The translations under genes and the position numbers were made by a program. This document shows, piece after piece, positions 1 to 11,735 of a DNA stretch of 64,000 nt. Position 1 is the stretch's first letter; each line of letters opens with the position of its first letter. A model generated the notes under the pieces. That model saw nothing but the letters and a program-made list of their open reading frames with translations. It was not told where the DNA came from and made no database searches. This stretch comes from Brachynemurus nebulosus (lineage: Eukaryota; Arthropoda; Insecta; Neuroptera; Myrmeleontidae), in the NCBI GenBank assembly GCA_035578155.1, contig JAPWDM010000005.1, positions 34,620,108 to 34,684,107 of the forward strand, given 5' to 3'.

Positions 1-90
1 AATTTTCAATTTGTTGAATCAGCTCCTTCAAAGGGTCATGCTGAGTTCCTTTTTGTACATATAACAAGCGATGATGCAATCAAGTTTCAA
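1..90 (+). CDS. Partial coding exon, 3' end, unknown protein
   Basis: Frame 1 from the first base is open for 30 codons, reading NFQFVESAPSKGHAEFLFVH and then ITSDDAIKFQ. It runs straight into GTAAGTAAAT at 91, a textbook splice donor. The other two forward frames contain stops. The amino-acid mix is balanced, unlike the Phe/Tyr/Ile/Lys-rich translations of the AT-rich DNA around it, which is the main reason to read it as real coding sequence. The exon start lies left of the window. I do not recognise the family; the alternation of hydrophobic and charged residues looks like ordinary globular protein. No continuation exon was recognised downstream, so the next exon may lie far to the right or have been missed. 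Confidence 0.5.
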
Positions 91-142
91 GTAAGTAAAT
101 TTTCAATGTTTCGGTATTAAAATAAAATCTTAGTTTTCAAAA

Positions 143-214
143 AGGGGGCACCCGGGTTTGAACCGGGGACCTCTCGATCTGCAGTCGAATGCTCTACCAC
201 TGAGCTATACCCCC
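143..214 (-). tRNA. tRNA-Cys: tRNA-Cys (anticodon GCA)
   Basis: On the minus strand the sequence folds as a complete 72-nt cytosolic tRNA. The 7-bp acceptor stem pairs GGGGGTA with TGCCCCC. The D arm holds the A box (TAGCTCAGTGG). The anticodon loop is CTGCAGA with GCA at 180-182, and the T arm holds the B box GGTTCAAACCC. The discriminator base at position 143 is U, the known identity base for cysteine tRNA. It is followed at once by a run of T on the transcribed strand, the usual RNA polymerase III terminator. There is no intron and the stems look intact, so it should be functional. It lies antisense to the presumed host gene, about 50 bp inside the intron that begins at 91. Confidence 0.97.
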
Positions 215-1170
215 TCGTCCATTTTTTTCAATCTAATATTAACTGAGAGTTAGAAGGTAATCGAAAAAGAAAAAATCGAAATTCAGAAAGATTAAATTTA
301 TAAAAAAGCAAAATTTCTAAATTTAAATCTAAATTTGTAAATACATGATTAAATCATATTTCATGAGAAAAAAGTGTTGCTACACATGTTATCTGACATT
401 CAAATTATACTAATCTAATGTAGTTTTTGAGATAAAAAAGAAAAAAAAACTTTATCAAATGAGGAAGATACATTTTAATACTTAATATTTAAATTAGGTA
501 CTGGAAATTTATGAACAGGACCGGCATAACCATTATTGTAATAGACAACTAAATCATTAATTTTTTTAAAATTTTTTTCTTTCATATAATGATATATTTT
601 TTCTTATTATTTGAAAATTATTTTAATGATCGATAAAAAATTTAATTCCTTTGAAAAATTCAAACTTTTGAATAATTAGTTCTTTAAATGATTAAGACGA
701 GTTAACTCATTCTACAATATGGCGGCTCAAAATGCTGTGAAATGTATATATTCACTGGTACAAGTGTCGCCATCTGTGACAGATTTTTCGAAATACGGTA
801 TATTCTAAGTGATGTTCAATTTTATCAACATAGTTTAGTATAATTTATATTTTGAAAATTCCTACGGTCCACTTTTTTGATGTTGGGATCTCTGATTTTC
901 TTTCTTTTTCTTTTTTTGTAACTTTATCTATTGTACTTGTCACTGGCAGTCAAAGGTCTAGCATTTTAAGACAAAAAAATTTTCTCTCTGGTTATAATAA
1001 AATAGTTAAATTAATTTTAATTTTCTGATATTATGTTATAACTACATATTTTAGATTTAAAAATGGCAGACATAAAATTAAAATTATAGATATCGTCCAA
1101 GCAGTCAAGTTTACCTACTGAAAGTTACTTTGTCAAACCACATTTTATGAAAATACATACTACAGACATA
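215..1170. other. AT-rich sequence, no gene seen
   Basis: Intronic or intergenic A/T-rich DNA. A slightly GC-richer patch near 715-800 (ATGGCGGCTC, then GTGTCGCCATCTGTGAC) resembles no family I know. No open frame, TIR or tandem array can be supported. Confidence 0.5.
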
Positions 1171-1426
1171 ATGGCTCGATGATGTCTGTAGCACTTTTTT
1201 TAGTGACAGAAATTTCTAACAAATTAGTCATATTAATATAAATTCCCTATCTCCAGTTTCTTTAAACAATTAATATTTTTTAATTCATATGATAAGTTAC
1301 TGTTTTCAACTAGTTGTAATTTGAAGTAATCACAGCTACCAATGTCAAAAAATTCATATATGTGTAATACCAGAGATTTGTTAGAAATTCTCCGATCAAT
1401 AAAAAAAGTGCTACATCAGGAGCCAT
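1171..1426. repeat. Fold-back (inverted-repeat) element
   Basis: The left arm begins ATGGCTCGATGATGTCTGTA and continues through GTGCTACA-complementary sequence to about 1225. The right arm (about 1375-1426) is its imperfect reverse complement, ending CTACATCAGGAGCCAT. Arms are about 55 bp and the spacer about 150 bp. There is no coding capacity. A clear TSD was not found, so this could be a MITE or an older local inversion. Short direct repeats of TTTTAGATTTAAAAATGG flank it at about 1051 and 1498. Confidence 0.5.
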
Positions 1427-3223
1427 GAAATTTTAATTTATTTCATATGAAATGTAATTTGGCAATCCGACAAATTTGTCAGATTTGACGGTACGTTTTA
1501 GATTTAAAAATGGTAGATTTGTAAAATTCAAATTAAAGGTAATTTAACTTAAATTTAAATCCAATTTACGAACACCATTCAGCACAGTTTTATACTGTTA
1601 AAACTGATATTTGTAAAAGAATTTTTGGTTTTAAATTTGTAGAATATTTTCCCGTCTTAATGCGGCCCTGTTTTAATGGAAAAATTCATTTCATCGAAAC
1701 GCAGCCATTTTGTACGCATGAAATACACCCAACTTCATATCGTAGCTAACGTAGCTGACTTCAGTGTAGTTTTCTTTTGAGTGAGTGAGTACACAATGCA
1801 GCTGCTTTCATAGTATAGGTGCGTCTGTCAAAAAGTGAATAAATTGTGTTTTGGTATGAAAATTTTTCGTTTAACGAAAATAGTTAAATTTTCATAAAAC
1901 GTTTAATTTATAATTGATCAAGTTTGAAAATATTTGAAATTGTGAGTAGTGTACGTTTATGTTTACTATTTAATTGTTATTTCTTTAAGTTTTTAATTGA
2001 TTTGTTTTCCTAATACTGTGATTTATTTTGTTTATTGCTATGAGGAATACCTTTTCTGTTTTTTCATGGAAAAAGTAAAAATTTTTTGTTTTTCATTTAT
2101 TCATTTGTTTATTTTATTTTTTTTAGGTACATTTCATTGTAATTTTAATTCAAAAAGTGTTTGTTAATAAATTTTTATCATTTCTATCATTACTATCATT
2201 TCTTTGCATTCAAGTATAAAAATTTTTCTTTTGTTAAAATTAAAAGTACTGGCTTTTTTCCCTTTTTTTTTGATTATACAGATACAAACATTATTATTGT
2301 TGTATTTTCCATTATTTTGAATTTTCTTTATTTTATTTGTACTGTTTTTAAATATACTTTACCATTTTTTTCTTTTTGTACCTACTTATTATTCGATTAT
2401 TATCATTTTAATTTTTTGGTTAATAATATTTATAATATTAATTTACCAGGTTTTTATTTTCTTAATATTTTTCATTACCTTTTACGTTCTCTTACGTTTT
2501 TTTCTGTACAAATTACTGTCTGTACAGGTAAGGTTACTAATACATAATAGACATGTTTATATGTATGTAATAATACACCTTGTTTAGCTTACCTGGATTT
2601 TTGTATTTTACACTTTAAAAAATAATATTACAATACCTGCAATTTTTTTAAAATTTGTTTGTACTGAAAAATTGAAAATATTCATTGTAAGTACTTAAAC
2701 CCTTTATTATTCGTACCTACCTATATTACAGAGCGTCTCAGAAATGTCGTAAATATATACCACATTTCCTGTGTGGGCCAATGACGAAAGTAAATAGATT
2801 ATTAATATTGTTGTTTTTGAATATTTTAACAAACTATATGACTAATAAGGGACCGTGAAATCATTGATAAAAATCATCAAGTCATCAAATTTATATGTAT
2901 CATGGAATATTTTAAAAAATATTTAAAAAAATGTGCAATAGTTTGTACTTTTAAAATATTTGTAAGAAATATTACATAAAAAAATAATATTGTCACAATA
3001 ATACCAATTTTTATTATTTTTTAAGTAGGACAAATTAAGTTTTTGTCATAAATACTTATAAATTAACCTTGACCTTACCCAAGAAATGAATGTTTTGAAA
3101 TTGTTTTATCCAAACATTTAATTGACACTTTAATTTTGATAAAAATCAAGATTTGAAATGAAATTTAGTTTCTCTCTATTATTTCTGTGAGGATAATCCA
3201 ATCTAAACTAGGCTTTACCGATA
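1427..3223. other. Very AT-rich sequence, no gene seen
   Basis: Long T-rich stretches give a 128-codon open frame (2161-2547) made almost only of Phe, Tyr, Ile and Asn, which I treat as compositional. A short GC-richer patch at about 1700-1830 (AACGCAGCCATTTTGTACGC, then GTGAGTGAGTAC) could belong to a host transcript, but nothing proves it. Confidence 0.4.
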
Positions 3224-3231
3224 CAGGTGCA

Positions 3232-3296
3232 CAGGGCCGGATTTACCTCTGTTAAGGCCCCTTATGTAAATACGGCCTTTGTAAATACGGCCTTTG
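3232..3296. mobile_element. Minimal hAT-type MITE remnant (65 bp)
   Basis: Starts CAGGGCCGGATTTACC and ends GTAAATACGGCCTTTG, so the ends are imperfect inverted repeats. The flanking 8-bp duplications are CAGGTGCA (3224-3231) and CAGGTGTA (3297-3304), 7 of 8 matching, as expected for hAT insertion. The start resembles the longer elements at 28897 and 43892, so this is probably a deletion derivative. The interior repeats GTAAATACGGCCTTTG once in tandem. Confidence 0.65.
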
Positions 3297-3304
3297 CAGG
3301 TGTA

Positions 3305-4087
3305 ATAACTAACAAGGTGGTTCCCCATATTTTGAAGTAAAATCCATAAAAGGTATTACAAGACGTAAAAATGCTTTTAAAAAAAGTTATGTACATGAAA
3401 TACGATGAAACGGTCTAATATTATGTCGACTGCTGGGCACCAATTAATTCCGCTGTATAAGTTACGGCGAATATTTTGACTTAAATTACATAGTAGTCTT
3501 TTAATAGTACTAATTGTGTGATCTTAACAGGTGATAGCATGTCTAAACGTAATATCACATATTGTACAGCCCATTTCGAAATAAATACGACAGTTATACA
3601 GTCATTTACTATCAAATTCACGAAATTCGTTTTCGAAATACGAGTGATAAAACAGAAATATTTTTCTTGTGCATCTGCATGCTTAATTTTAATAAATATG
3701 AAAAGAAGGACTTCGAAAATGTACAATTCGTTTCTAATTTATCATTCGATTTATAGTTTTTAAGACACTGAAAATTTTTTGCTAAACTAGATGGCGTCGT
3801 CGAATTAAAAAAAAAAATTTTTCGAATAAAGCTTAAAGGTTGAATTAGTGAACTTTTTATTTTTGCTATTAAATTGTTCAAATTCCTTTTAGAAATATTT
3901 TCCGCCTTTGGCTATAGTCCTTGTACGTCTCCTTTAAATACACCACTAATCAAACGTAAACAAATTCCTTTTACCAGGAATAAAAATTTTAAATTTACTT
4001 GGTAAAAAATATTATGTTTCTGTTTATCTAAGATAAAATTGTTCCTAGAACTTGCTAGAAACCGATATTGATATACAGTGGCCATCC
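3305..4087. other. AT-rich sequence, no gene seen
   Basis: Overlapping open frames of 60-90 codons on both strands around 3480-3880 mirror each other and show no recognisable motif. I regard them as chance. Confidence 0.45.
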
Positions 4088-5310
4088 AATGGTACGTACT
4101 CCGATTTTACGTAGTGACGTCAGCAATTTAGTGGGGTTCTCCTCTCACAGATATGTTGTTGTTTGTCAGTGTTGGTGAAAATTTATGTACCAAGCCAGAG
4201 TCAGGGCCGTAGGTAATATTGTCCGAGGGTCTCGTAGCCTTTAAAAATTTTAAAATTTCACTGCAGATATATATATGCACATATTCTGTATACGTAATAT
4301 GCAAGATGCAAATGTAAAATGAGTAACGTAAAATTCTAGAATATTCTAATCGTCATCTAGCAGAGATATCAAAAAACAGACTTCACCGTTGAATTGGTCA
4401 TTGAAAAGGAGATCAGACAGTGTAGTTTGACAAAAATTCTAGAATGTTCTATTTGTCAACTAGCAAAGATATTGAAAAATCAATTGTACCATTTAACTGT
4501 TCATTGAAAAAGAGGTCAAATTCCACATTTTGACAAATGTTCTGGAATATTCTATTCGTCAATTAGCAAAGATATTAAAAAACAGACGTCGCCATTGAAT
4601 TGGCTACCAAGAAAGAGACCAAATAACACATTTTGAGAAATGTTCTAGAATATTCTATTTGTCAACTAACAAAGATATTGGAAAATCTACTGCACCACTT
4701 AATTGTCCAACCGAAACTAAACTAATGTAAACCAAATGTCCGATTTTGACAAACAATTTTTGCTATTTGACGAATAGAATATTCTAGAACATTTATCAAA
4801 ATGTGCTATTTCGTCTTTTATTCGATGACCAATTAAATGGTGCAATCGATTTTTAGATATCTTTGTTAGTTGACGAATAGAACATTCTAGAATTTTTGTC
4901 AAAATGCGCTGCTTAATCTAATTTTTAGTGCCCAATTCAATAGTAAAGTTTGTTTTTTGGTATCTTTGCTAGTTCACGAGTAGAATATTCTAGAATTTTT
5001 GTCAGCTTCCGCTATTTGGCGTCTTTTACGTTGATGAATGCGATAGTGAATTTGATTTTTCGACAGTTTTCTAAAAGTCGTCACTCATATTCATTAGTAT
5101 AACATTCGATTTCCTTTGTCTACACAACCGAATTTTAGGTGTAAATTGTCTCTTAAGATAATATTGTTTTAAAAAAATTCAGATAATAATATTTACCAAC
5201 CCCCGAAACAAAAGTTTACCGACGCCCCTGATCTTCCGATTTTACGTACTTCCCCTTAAATTTGCACCAACCACTACGTAAAATTGGATTTGTGGTGTAT
5301 TAGTACATTA
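4088..5310. repeat. 1.2-kb fold-back element with satellite arms
   Basis: The outer ends are imperfect inverted repeats: CCAATGGTACGTACTCCGAT at 4087 onward, and the sequence ending ACTACGTAAAATTGGA near 5290. Both hold TACGTA plus a TTTTACGTAGT or ACTACGTAAAA core. Inside are seven copies of a 103-bp unit: four in direct orientation (about 4330-4730), then three inverted (about 4770-5060), so the element folds on itself around 4716. There is no coding capacity. It may be a TIR transposon whose subterminal repeats were amplified. Confidence 0.7.
4334..4995. repeat. 103-bp satellite units with HSE-like cores
   Basis: Cores reading TTCTAGAATATTCTA, or one-base variants, start at 4334, 4437, 4540 and 4643. 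Inverted cores start at 4775, 4878 and 4981. Neighbours within each arm are exactly 103 bp apart. Each core has the alternating TTCnnGAAnnTTC layout of a three-unit heat-shock element. Variants at 4437 (ATGTTC) and 4540 (TTCTGGAA) change only spacer bases. A second conserved block after each core reads GTCAACTAGCAAAGATATT or close to it. Binding by heat-shock factor is inference from the consensus. Confidence 0.75.
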
Positions 5311-5385
5311 AAATTGTTGTTTTAAATTCAATTACGCCGTTGTTTGTAAAGTGAATGAAAACAAATATCTTCAAAACAGTTCTAA

Positions 5386-6407
5386 AGGTGCGTCCACACG
5401 CTCAAACTTTAACCACCGACTTCCTTGTGCAAGTAAACATATCTGTATGGACGGGAAAACTGTATCTCCTACGAACTCATTGCTTAAAGTTAAGAATACA
5501 CTAAGCAAATAACTTGTGCAATTTATTGCAGAAGTTACTTGTGTATCTGTTTCCACTAGATGCAATAAATGAACAATTTATTATACTTGCAGCAAATACT
5601 TGCATGTGTTGTTTCCATTGTCAACAAATATCTGTCTTCAAATTGATTGTAGAAATTCTTTTAAGTATTGTATTGTTTTCAATAATAATCATTCTGATTT
5701 TCTTTCCTCAATATATTTTTTTAGATCTACTTATTCAAATTTTATCAAACTTTGCTTTAACTAGCAAATTAATTACTTACCTATTTTTTTTTACTTCTTT
5801 AAAGTCTATTATCAGTGTTATCAGGTTATCACTATGTAAGTACAATTTAAACTAAATATTAAATATATGTTCCTACATGCTATTATGTAAACATACATAA
5901 AAAATAATAATAAGAAAAACAAAAATTTCTAACTATTTGAATAAGTAAAAAGTTGCTTGTGCAACTAAAATAAATTGTTGAAACACTTTTTAAACCAACT
6001 TGCTGTTACAACTTCTGTAAGTGATTGAACTTGCGGAAGTTCATCTGCAGGTTACTGTTTCCACTATTAAATACTTGAACAAATTAACTTGCTGCGGAAA
6101 TTTGATGTTTTTATGTTTGCACACAAAGAAAAAAATACTTGCTCAACCTGAAAATAATTGCAGAAATTAACTCGCAATGGCCTTTTCTACATAAGAAAAT
6201 ACTTGCAGAAGTTGACTTCTGCAATTTTGCCAGTGGACCTTTAGCTTAAACGTTGCACTGTCGCACAAGGTTTTACTTGTGTAAACCAATATTGCACACC
6301 TATACTTCTGCGTGTGAACAGTGCTCAACTCGGGCTTTAATCGCTGTCATTTCATGTTATTGCACAAACTGAACGCCCAGGCAAATCGTTATCGTGTAGA
6401 CGGGCCA
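5386..6407. mobile_element. TIR-bounded element, possibly PIF/Harbinger-like
   Basis: The left end AGGTGCGTCCACACG and the reverse complement of the right end (TGGCCCGTCTACACG) are imperfect inverted repeats. Flanking bases are TAA on the left and TTA on the right, so the 3-bp duplication is not exact. The inside carries many copies of GCAAGT/ACTTGC and TTGCAGAAGTT-like motifs in both orientations, suggesting further nesting. No transposase is visible; the 113-codon frame at 5514 is Ile/Leu/Phe-rich and unrecognised. Confidence 0.4.
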
Positions 6408-6576
6408 TTACTTACCTACTTATTTTCTCATTAAATTATTACTATCTGTTCCTTTGAATTTAGTAGTGAGTATAACGATTTTGTTATTTAGTTTGAGATA
6501 GAATTAAAGCGAAGTTATTATTTGGTTCCTAGTGAAAAAAAATTGTACGCTATTCCTGAGAAATTAATTTTAGATA

Positions 6577-6805
6577 GGGGAGACCGGGGAAATAAAAGAA
6601 AAAATTTAGGAAATTAAGGTCCAAATCTTCAATGACGATTTTTTTTGAATTAATTGAGAAAGATACACAAACTGTCATGAACTGATCGGTAGTTATCGAT
6701 GATAAAATAAAGCTATTGAAGTTATTACTTTTTAAGAGGCTTGATCTTAAATTTTTGGTGATTTTTTTATTTTTTTATTTTGTTTATTATTACTCCAGTT
6801 TCCCC
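6577..6805. mobile_element. Short MITE with TA flanks
   Basis: The left end GGGGAGACCGGGG and the right end CTCCAGTTTCCCC are imperfect inverted repeats, each flanked by TA. Length 229 bp, AT-rich and non-coding inside. The TIR is short, so this is a moderate call. Confidence 0.4.
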
Positions 6806-6921
6806 TATATTAATTAGTGAAATTTTGAACTTTGATATTAAAATAAAATTTAGAATTTGAATAAAACAATCTTCAATAAATAATATGTAAAAATAACTCA
6901 ACAATTATTTTACTTGATTAA

Positions 6922-7792
6922 AGAGGACCACTAGTGTGACCGCCTGAAAAAAAGGTGATTTTTGGGATTTTTTTAAAAGAAAACTACTGTATGGAATGTT
7001 TTAGTATTTTAAGGATATATTCGTTGATATATAATAAATTCGTGATAAAATTGTTGGACCAAAAAATTGAAAATTCAGTGAGTTATTCTTGATCTCCTAA
7101 GGCTCCAAAAAAAAGTTCCCCCACTGCTCTAATAATACCGATCTTCACAGTGCCTGAAATCAAAAAAAACTAAAAAGCTTATTAAACTAGAAGGTATTGC
7201 CCGTACCATGAACCTCAATCGAAAAAAAAGTTGAAATTTAACAAAATGGCAGATTTTTTTAAAAAAAAGTTTGTTTGTTTGTTGGCCTGCAAAAATTACA
7301 TTTTTTATTCGATCGGAAAATTGGAGGTTCATGGCACCAAGAAACATATAAAAGAAGCTGCAATAAGAATCAATTCGATCGAATGATTTGTCTTCGAGTT
7401 ATAACTGCAGCAAATTTGAAAAATGTAGTTTTTTTTTACCTTTTAGTTTTAATCACTAAGAATTTTTACTAAAATTATTTACGATATACTCACTATAACA
7501 GTCATAGTAAAACTAGAAGAGTCTGTGAATGTGCGAGGGTCTAGCTTCGCCACAACATGTGACTGGCAGCCACGTCCAGAAACTCCCGAATTATCAACCT
7601 TCACACATTTCTCAATACCTCAAAGTTAACATTGAAAATCAGAATATCAGTTCTTCGGATGGCTGTAACTTAAAAACTATTTGAGATATGCACTTGTAAT
7701 TTTTGTATGTTATTTTTAAAGGTATAATAGACTATCGAAACATGCAAAAAAAATTTTCTAATTTTTTCAAAATGTCACACTAGTGGTCCCGC
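6922..7792. mobile_element. TTAA-flanked TIR element (piggyBac-type target)
   Basis: The left end AGAGGACCACTAGTGTGAC and the reverse complement of the right end, GCGGGACCACTAGTGTGAC, match over 17 bases. Both sides are flanked by TTAA (6918-6921 and 7793-7796), the piggyBac target. The 871-bp interior is non-coding apart from short frames. The left end resembles the element at 47793 (ACCATCACAGTGTGACC), suggesting one family. The TIR does not start with the usual piggyBac CCC, so the superfamily rests on the TSD. Confidence 0.6.
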
Positions 7793-7796
7793 TTAA

Positions 7797-9389
7797 GAAG
7801 TCATGTTTAGATATACGAAAGAATTTTTTTTTAAATTTTTGACTTAACACGATCCCTTAATCTTACCATCAGATTTGTTCAGTGATTTCTACGAATTAAT
7901 CGATAATAATTAATTACAATTATGAATCATTATTAATTATTTAATGGAACGTATCGTAATCTATTGAATAGCTTTTGTTTTTAAATTTTTACGTTGGTGG
8001 TCCCCGATAATAATAGCTCAAGTAAAATTGCTACCGAATAAGGAATCTATAAAGTGTTAAAAAAATAACAACTTCATTTAACAGTGTGGGTGGTTTTTGT
8101 TTAAATAAACGGAATTTTGTTATCAGCGGAAGGACGACTCTACGGCAAATTATGGAAATGCTAATTAGATTCTATCAAAAATATTTAACCCGTTCCGCCA
8201 TAGTTAAAAGTATCAAAGCATGCACCCAAAAATCCAACGTTTTGAATTTTTTCTAGAAAACCGTTTATATAGCATCACAATTCTAAAAGTGATGGTTAAA
8301 TTGGATAGGAACAAATGGGTGAATAGGAACAAAACGAAAAATGTTAACCATGACTTATGAGCTTGGTTTAAAAACACTAGACGTAAATGCGAACCTGTAT
8401 CTTTCTTATACTATAGTAGAATAATTATTCTTTCGGGTAGCAATAGTGACTAAGCTTGAAGTTGGATAAAAAATATTAAAAAATCAATTTTGATTGACGG
8501 CTTCAAACAGTGCTATTTTTGTTTCTTAAAACTCGTATCTAAAAGCTATTATTTTAGTGCTCTTTTGAATAAATTGTTGTTTAATCGAAATTTTAGTTAT
8601 TTTGAAACATACCCGAGGAAAGAAGCTGCAAATTTTTTGTTAATTATATTTTTTTAAGAGAAAATAATGAGTTTTTGGCATTGGGGGTTTAATTGGACGT
8701 GGGTAGGAACTGAAAAGGGGTGAATAGTGATGCTGTTTCGCCTTTAAAGGGACTAATTTGGGGTGGTTAGGGACGAATGAAGGATGAATTGGAACATAAA
8801 ACAGAACACTTTTAATATGTAAAAGGATAAGTACTTATAAAAGAAATACAAAAAGATACGGTGTGAAGTCTGACTTCGTGCCTATTCATTTCGATTTACG
8901 GTATTCTAAAAAGTAAGTGTTTCTGTAGCGTCCAGACTAATTTATTATCAGTAAAGTTACTTGACGTTCTGTTCATAAGTAACGGGACTAGCGTTACATT
9001 AATATTTGTAATTATAAGTATATTAACGCGTGGAGGCGGAGCACAAAATTAACTACATAGTTCTAGAGCAAGGTTATTTGATCAATAAAATTATAAAATA
9101 TCAACTAAATATTGTAAGTACTAAGTACTAAATTCTAGCTAATAAGAAAATGTAATAAGAAAATTATTAGTTTCACAACATGAGAAGAACGTTATTAAGT
9201 TTTATGTGTTACAATTTCGTATAATTTAGAAAAATTGTTCCTAAAATTACTAATTAGGCTATTATAAGTTACCCTATTATTTTCGGGGAGGTACTGTACT
9301 GAAATGTTAAATTATGTAATTGCTTTGTTTATTCAAATATTGTGTCCACTTTATTCCGATACTAAGGTAAGTAAACATAAAAATTTATA
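7797..9389. other. No gene seen; repeat-like motifs
   Basis: Between about 8290 and 8790 variants of GAATAGGGACGAA and GGATAGGAACAAATGGGTGA recur, so this is probably an old repeat without recognisable ends. No long frame or motif is seen. Confidence 0.4.
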
Positions 9390-9397
9390 GATGAAAT

Positions 9398-9626
9398 CAG
9401 GCCCGGATAACTCTATAAGCCTAGTTAGGCCATGGACAAGGGGCGGCAGATTTTTAGAATGGAGTGGGAAAGTTGTAAAATGAGGTTTTCTTTTGCTCGT
9501 AGGTAATTTTTTTAGGGAAAAGTCGAAAAAAATAGGAAAAGCTACGATTTTGTTGTATTTAAGCAATATGTGGGGGCAGCATTTTTCACGGGGCCTAGAG
9601 CGGCACTTAGCGTTAATATGGCCCTG
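9398..9626. mobile_element. hAT-type MITE (229 bp)
   Basis: Starts CAGGCCCGGATAACT and ends CGTTAATATGGCCCTG, imperfect inverted repeats. The 8-bp flanks GATGAAAT (9390-9397) and GATGAAAG (9627-9634) match 7 of 8. It sits only 32 bp left of a larger hAT element. The 71-codon frame on the minus strand is a by-product. Confidence 0.65.
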
Positions 9627-9967
9627 GATGAAAGAATAAAACTTTCAAAGGTCTAAACCAGTGGTTCTCAAACTTTTTAAAGTTTTCTGCGTGATGCTAG
9701 TCCGTTTAAAAATTATTCGATGACTAGTGGATCTCTTTAATAAAGAAAGAAAATCGATATTACGGCTTGTATCTCTTATCTGGCTTCACATTTCACACTT
9801 CAATAAAAAAAAAAAAAATTGACCTTTTTCGAGACCGTAATAAATTTTATGACTTTTTTTGGTAAAAATATTTTATCCTTTTAAATTTTCAGTATTTTTA
9901 AATTGCGTTAAAAAAAAGTTTAAGTTCTATATCGGTTTATATGTAACTTAACAAAAATTAATATCTA

Positions 9968-10613
9968 AATAATATTATAAATGTGAAAGTTTGGATGTTT
10001 AGATGTTTAAATTTGTTCGATGTTTAAATTTTATCCCGGTTGCAAGTCCTTGAGGGATACAAAAACAATTATTCAAACACACCCCAAAAAACAAAACTCA
10101 ATTCGATGAAATTTGGTACACTGATATTATTTATCCTGAGTTAACAAATAGGATAATCTTATCCCGACTAAAGGTTCCTGTAGGATGACTGAACCGAATT
10201 CGATTAAATAAAATATAGAGACACTATTTACTATGAGCACATGTAGTTAGAATTTTAATAACACGTAGAATAGTTTTATCCCGATTGAATGTTCCCAGGG
10301 GATGCAAAAGAAATTCCAAAATTATGTCCAAATAATTAAACAGAATTTGATAAAATTTTGTACACAGACATGATTAATCCTGAATTAACGCATAGGCTAA
10401 TCTTATCCTGATTAAATGTTCCTGTAGGATGACTGAATCGAATTTGATAAAATTTAATATACAAACGTTATTTATTATGAACACATATATAGTAATAATT
10501 TTAGTTCAATCGGGATAGTTTAATCCCGATTGAAGGTTTCCGGGGGAAGAAGGGGAGACACAAGGGGGGGGGGCTTAATTCAATGCGGGTGAAGCCGCGG
10601 GTCAGACTTAGTT
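9968..10613. repeat. Dispersed element, copy 1 of 2
   Basis: Begins AATATTATAAATGTGAAAG and ends GCGGGTGAAGCCGCGGGT. The same start and end pattern is found at 37394-38006, so these are probable copies of one non-coding family about 620-650 bp long. The tail GGGCGAAGCCGCGGG is a theme I know from insect repeats, but I cannot assign the class safely. Confidence 0.5.
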
Positions 10614-10850
10614 ATATTATAAAAATGTGTTGAAATGATTATGGAAATTCATAGTGAATGCAATAGCAATAATAATACATAGGATAGTTTTATCCCAATT
10701 GAAGGTTCCCGGTGGAAACAAAATCAACTGCTAAATCACATCCAACTAACTAAATCGAAGTCGATGAAATTTATAGTACACACAGAGACACTATTTACCC
10801 TGATCTAACACATGGTGTAATCTTATCCCGATTAAATGTTCCTGTGGGAT
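10025..10850. repeat. Diverged tandem motif series
   Basis: Seven imperfect copies of a block like TATCCCGATTGAAGGTTCCC followed by a G-rich end occur near 10032, 10160, 10275, 10400, 10520, 10690 and 10818. Spacing is about 115-170 bp. Alternate copies share endings (CCTGTAGGATGAC), hinting at a two-unit higher-order repeat. The series extends past the end of the dispersed element at 10613. Confidence 0.55.
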
Positions 10851-11364
10851 TCAATATTATTTAATTATAATAACAGCAAAAAATCAGAGATCCTTTGATC
10901 CTTTGAAAATTTGAAAAACTTGTAGTGCGATTTTAAACCATTTTTGAACAATTTACATAGCCATATTTTCAAAACGGGGGTGGGGCAGAATTTAATTAAT
11001 AATATTCGATATTCTCGTATTTATATAGTTAATTTAATTCCCAAAGAATGAATGTGGTAATTATTTACTGTCCTATAACTGGATTAAAATTGGATTTTTC
11101 CGCTATATTCAAATTCTCAGAAAAATATACCTGAAACTATACATATATACTTAGTTTTTAAGGATTTGCAATTGTCTGTAATAATTACCTACAGTGTGGA
11201 CTTGAAAATTTCGGACGTAAAAAAAACATATGAATTGCATTCCGCGGTCACAGGGTACATTTGTCCTCACTGAAGAGGAGAAGCATGATTCCTAACTCAG
11301 AAGAATTGTTTTATAATTATATAGAAGCAGTAAAATACTTTTTTCCACAATAAAATTTCCTCGT

Positions 11365-11735
11365 CTGTCTGTCTGTTTGTTTGCCCCGTCTGTCTGTCAT
11401 GTCTTACCGTGTGTCTTGTCTGTATGTCAGTCCTGTCCTATTAACTGGCTGTATGTTCTGTGTCTGTCTGTCCGTTTAGTCTACAGTCTGTCTGTCAGTC
11501 ATTCCTGTTTGCTTGTTCGTCTGTCTGTATTTTAATTTTATCCTGTCTGTCTGGCTGTCTTTTTTGTCTGCCCGTCAAATCCTGTCTGCCTGTTTATCCT
11601 GTCTGTCTTGTATAATAGTCCTGTCTGTCCGTCTACCAGTCCTGTCTGTCTGTTAATCGGTCTTGTCTGTTTGTCAGTCGGTCCCATCTGTCTGTCTACT
11701 AGTCCTTTGTCTGTCAATGTCTGTATATCCATTTT
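11365..11735. repeat. Degenerate (TCTG)n microsatellite
   Basis: About 370 bp dominated by TCTG and GTCTGTC words with interspersed CCTGTC. The minus-strand frame at 11538-11762 (repeated RQTG/DGQTG peptide) is only a translation of this repeat. Confidence 0.9.

Noticed and set aside
2161..2547. 128-codon open frame
   Set aside because: Almost only Phe, Tyr, Ile, Leu and Asn from T-rich DNA; no motif, and the start is TTG-side sequence without a credible ATG context.
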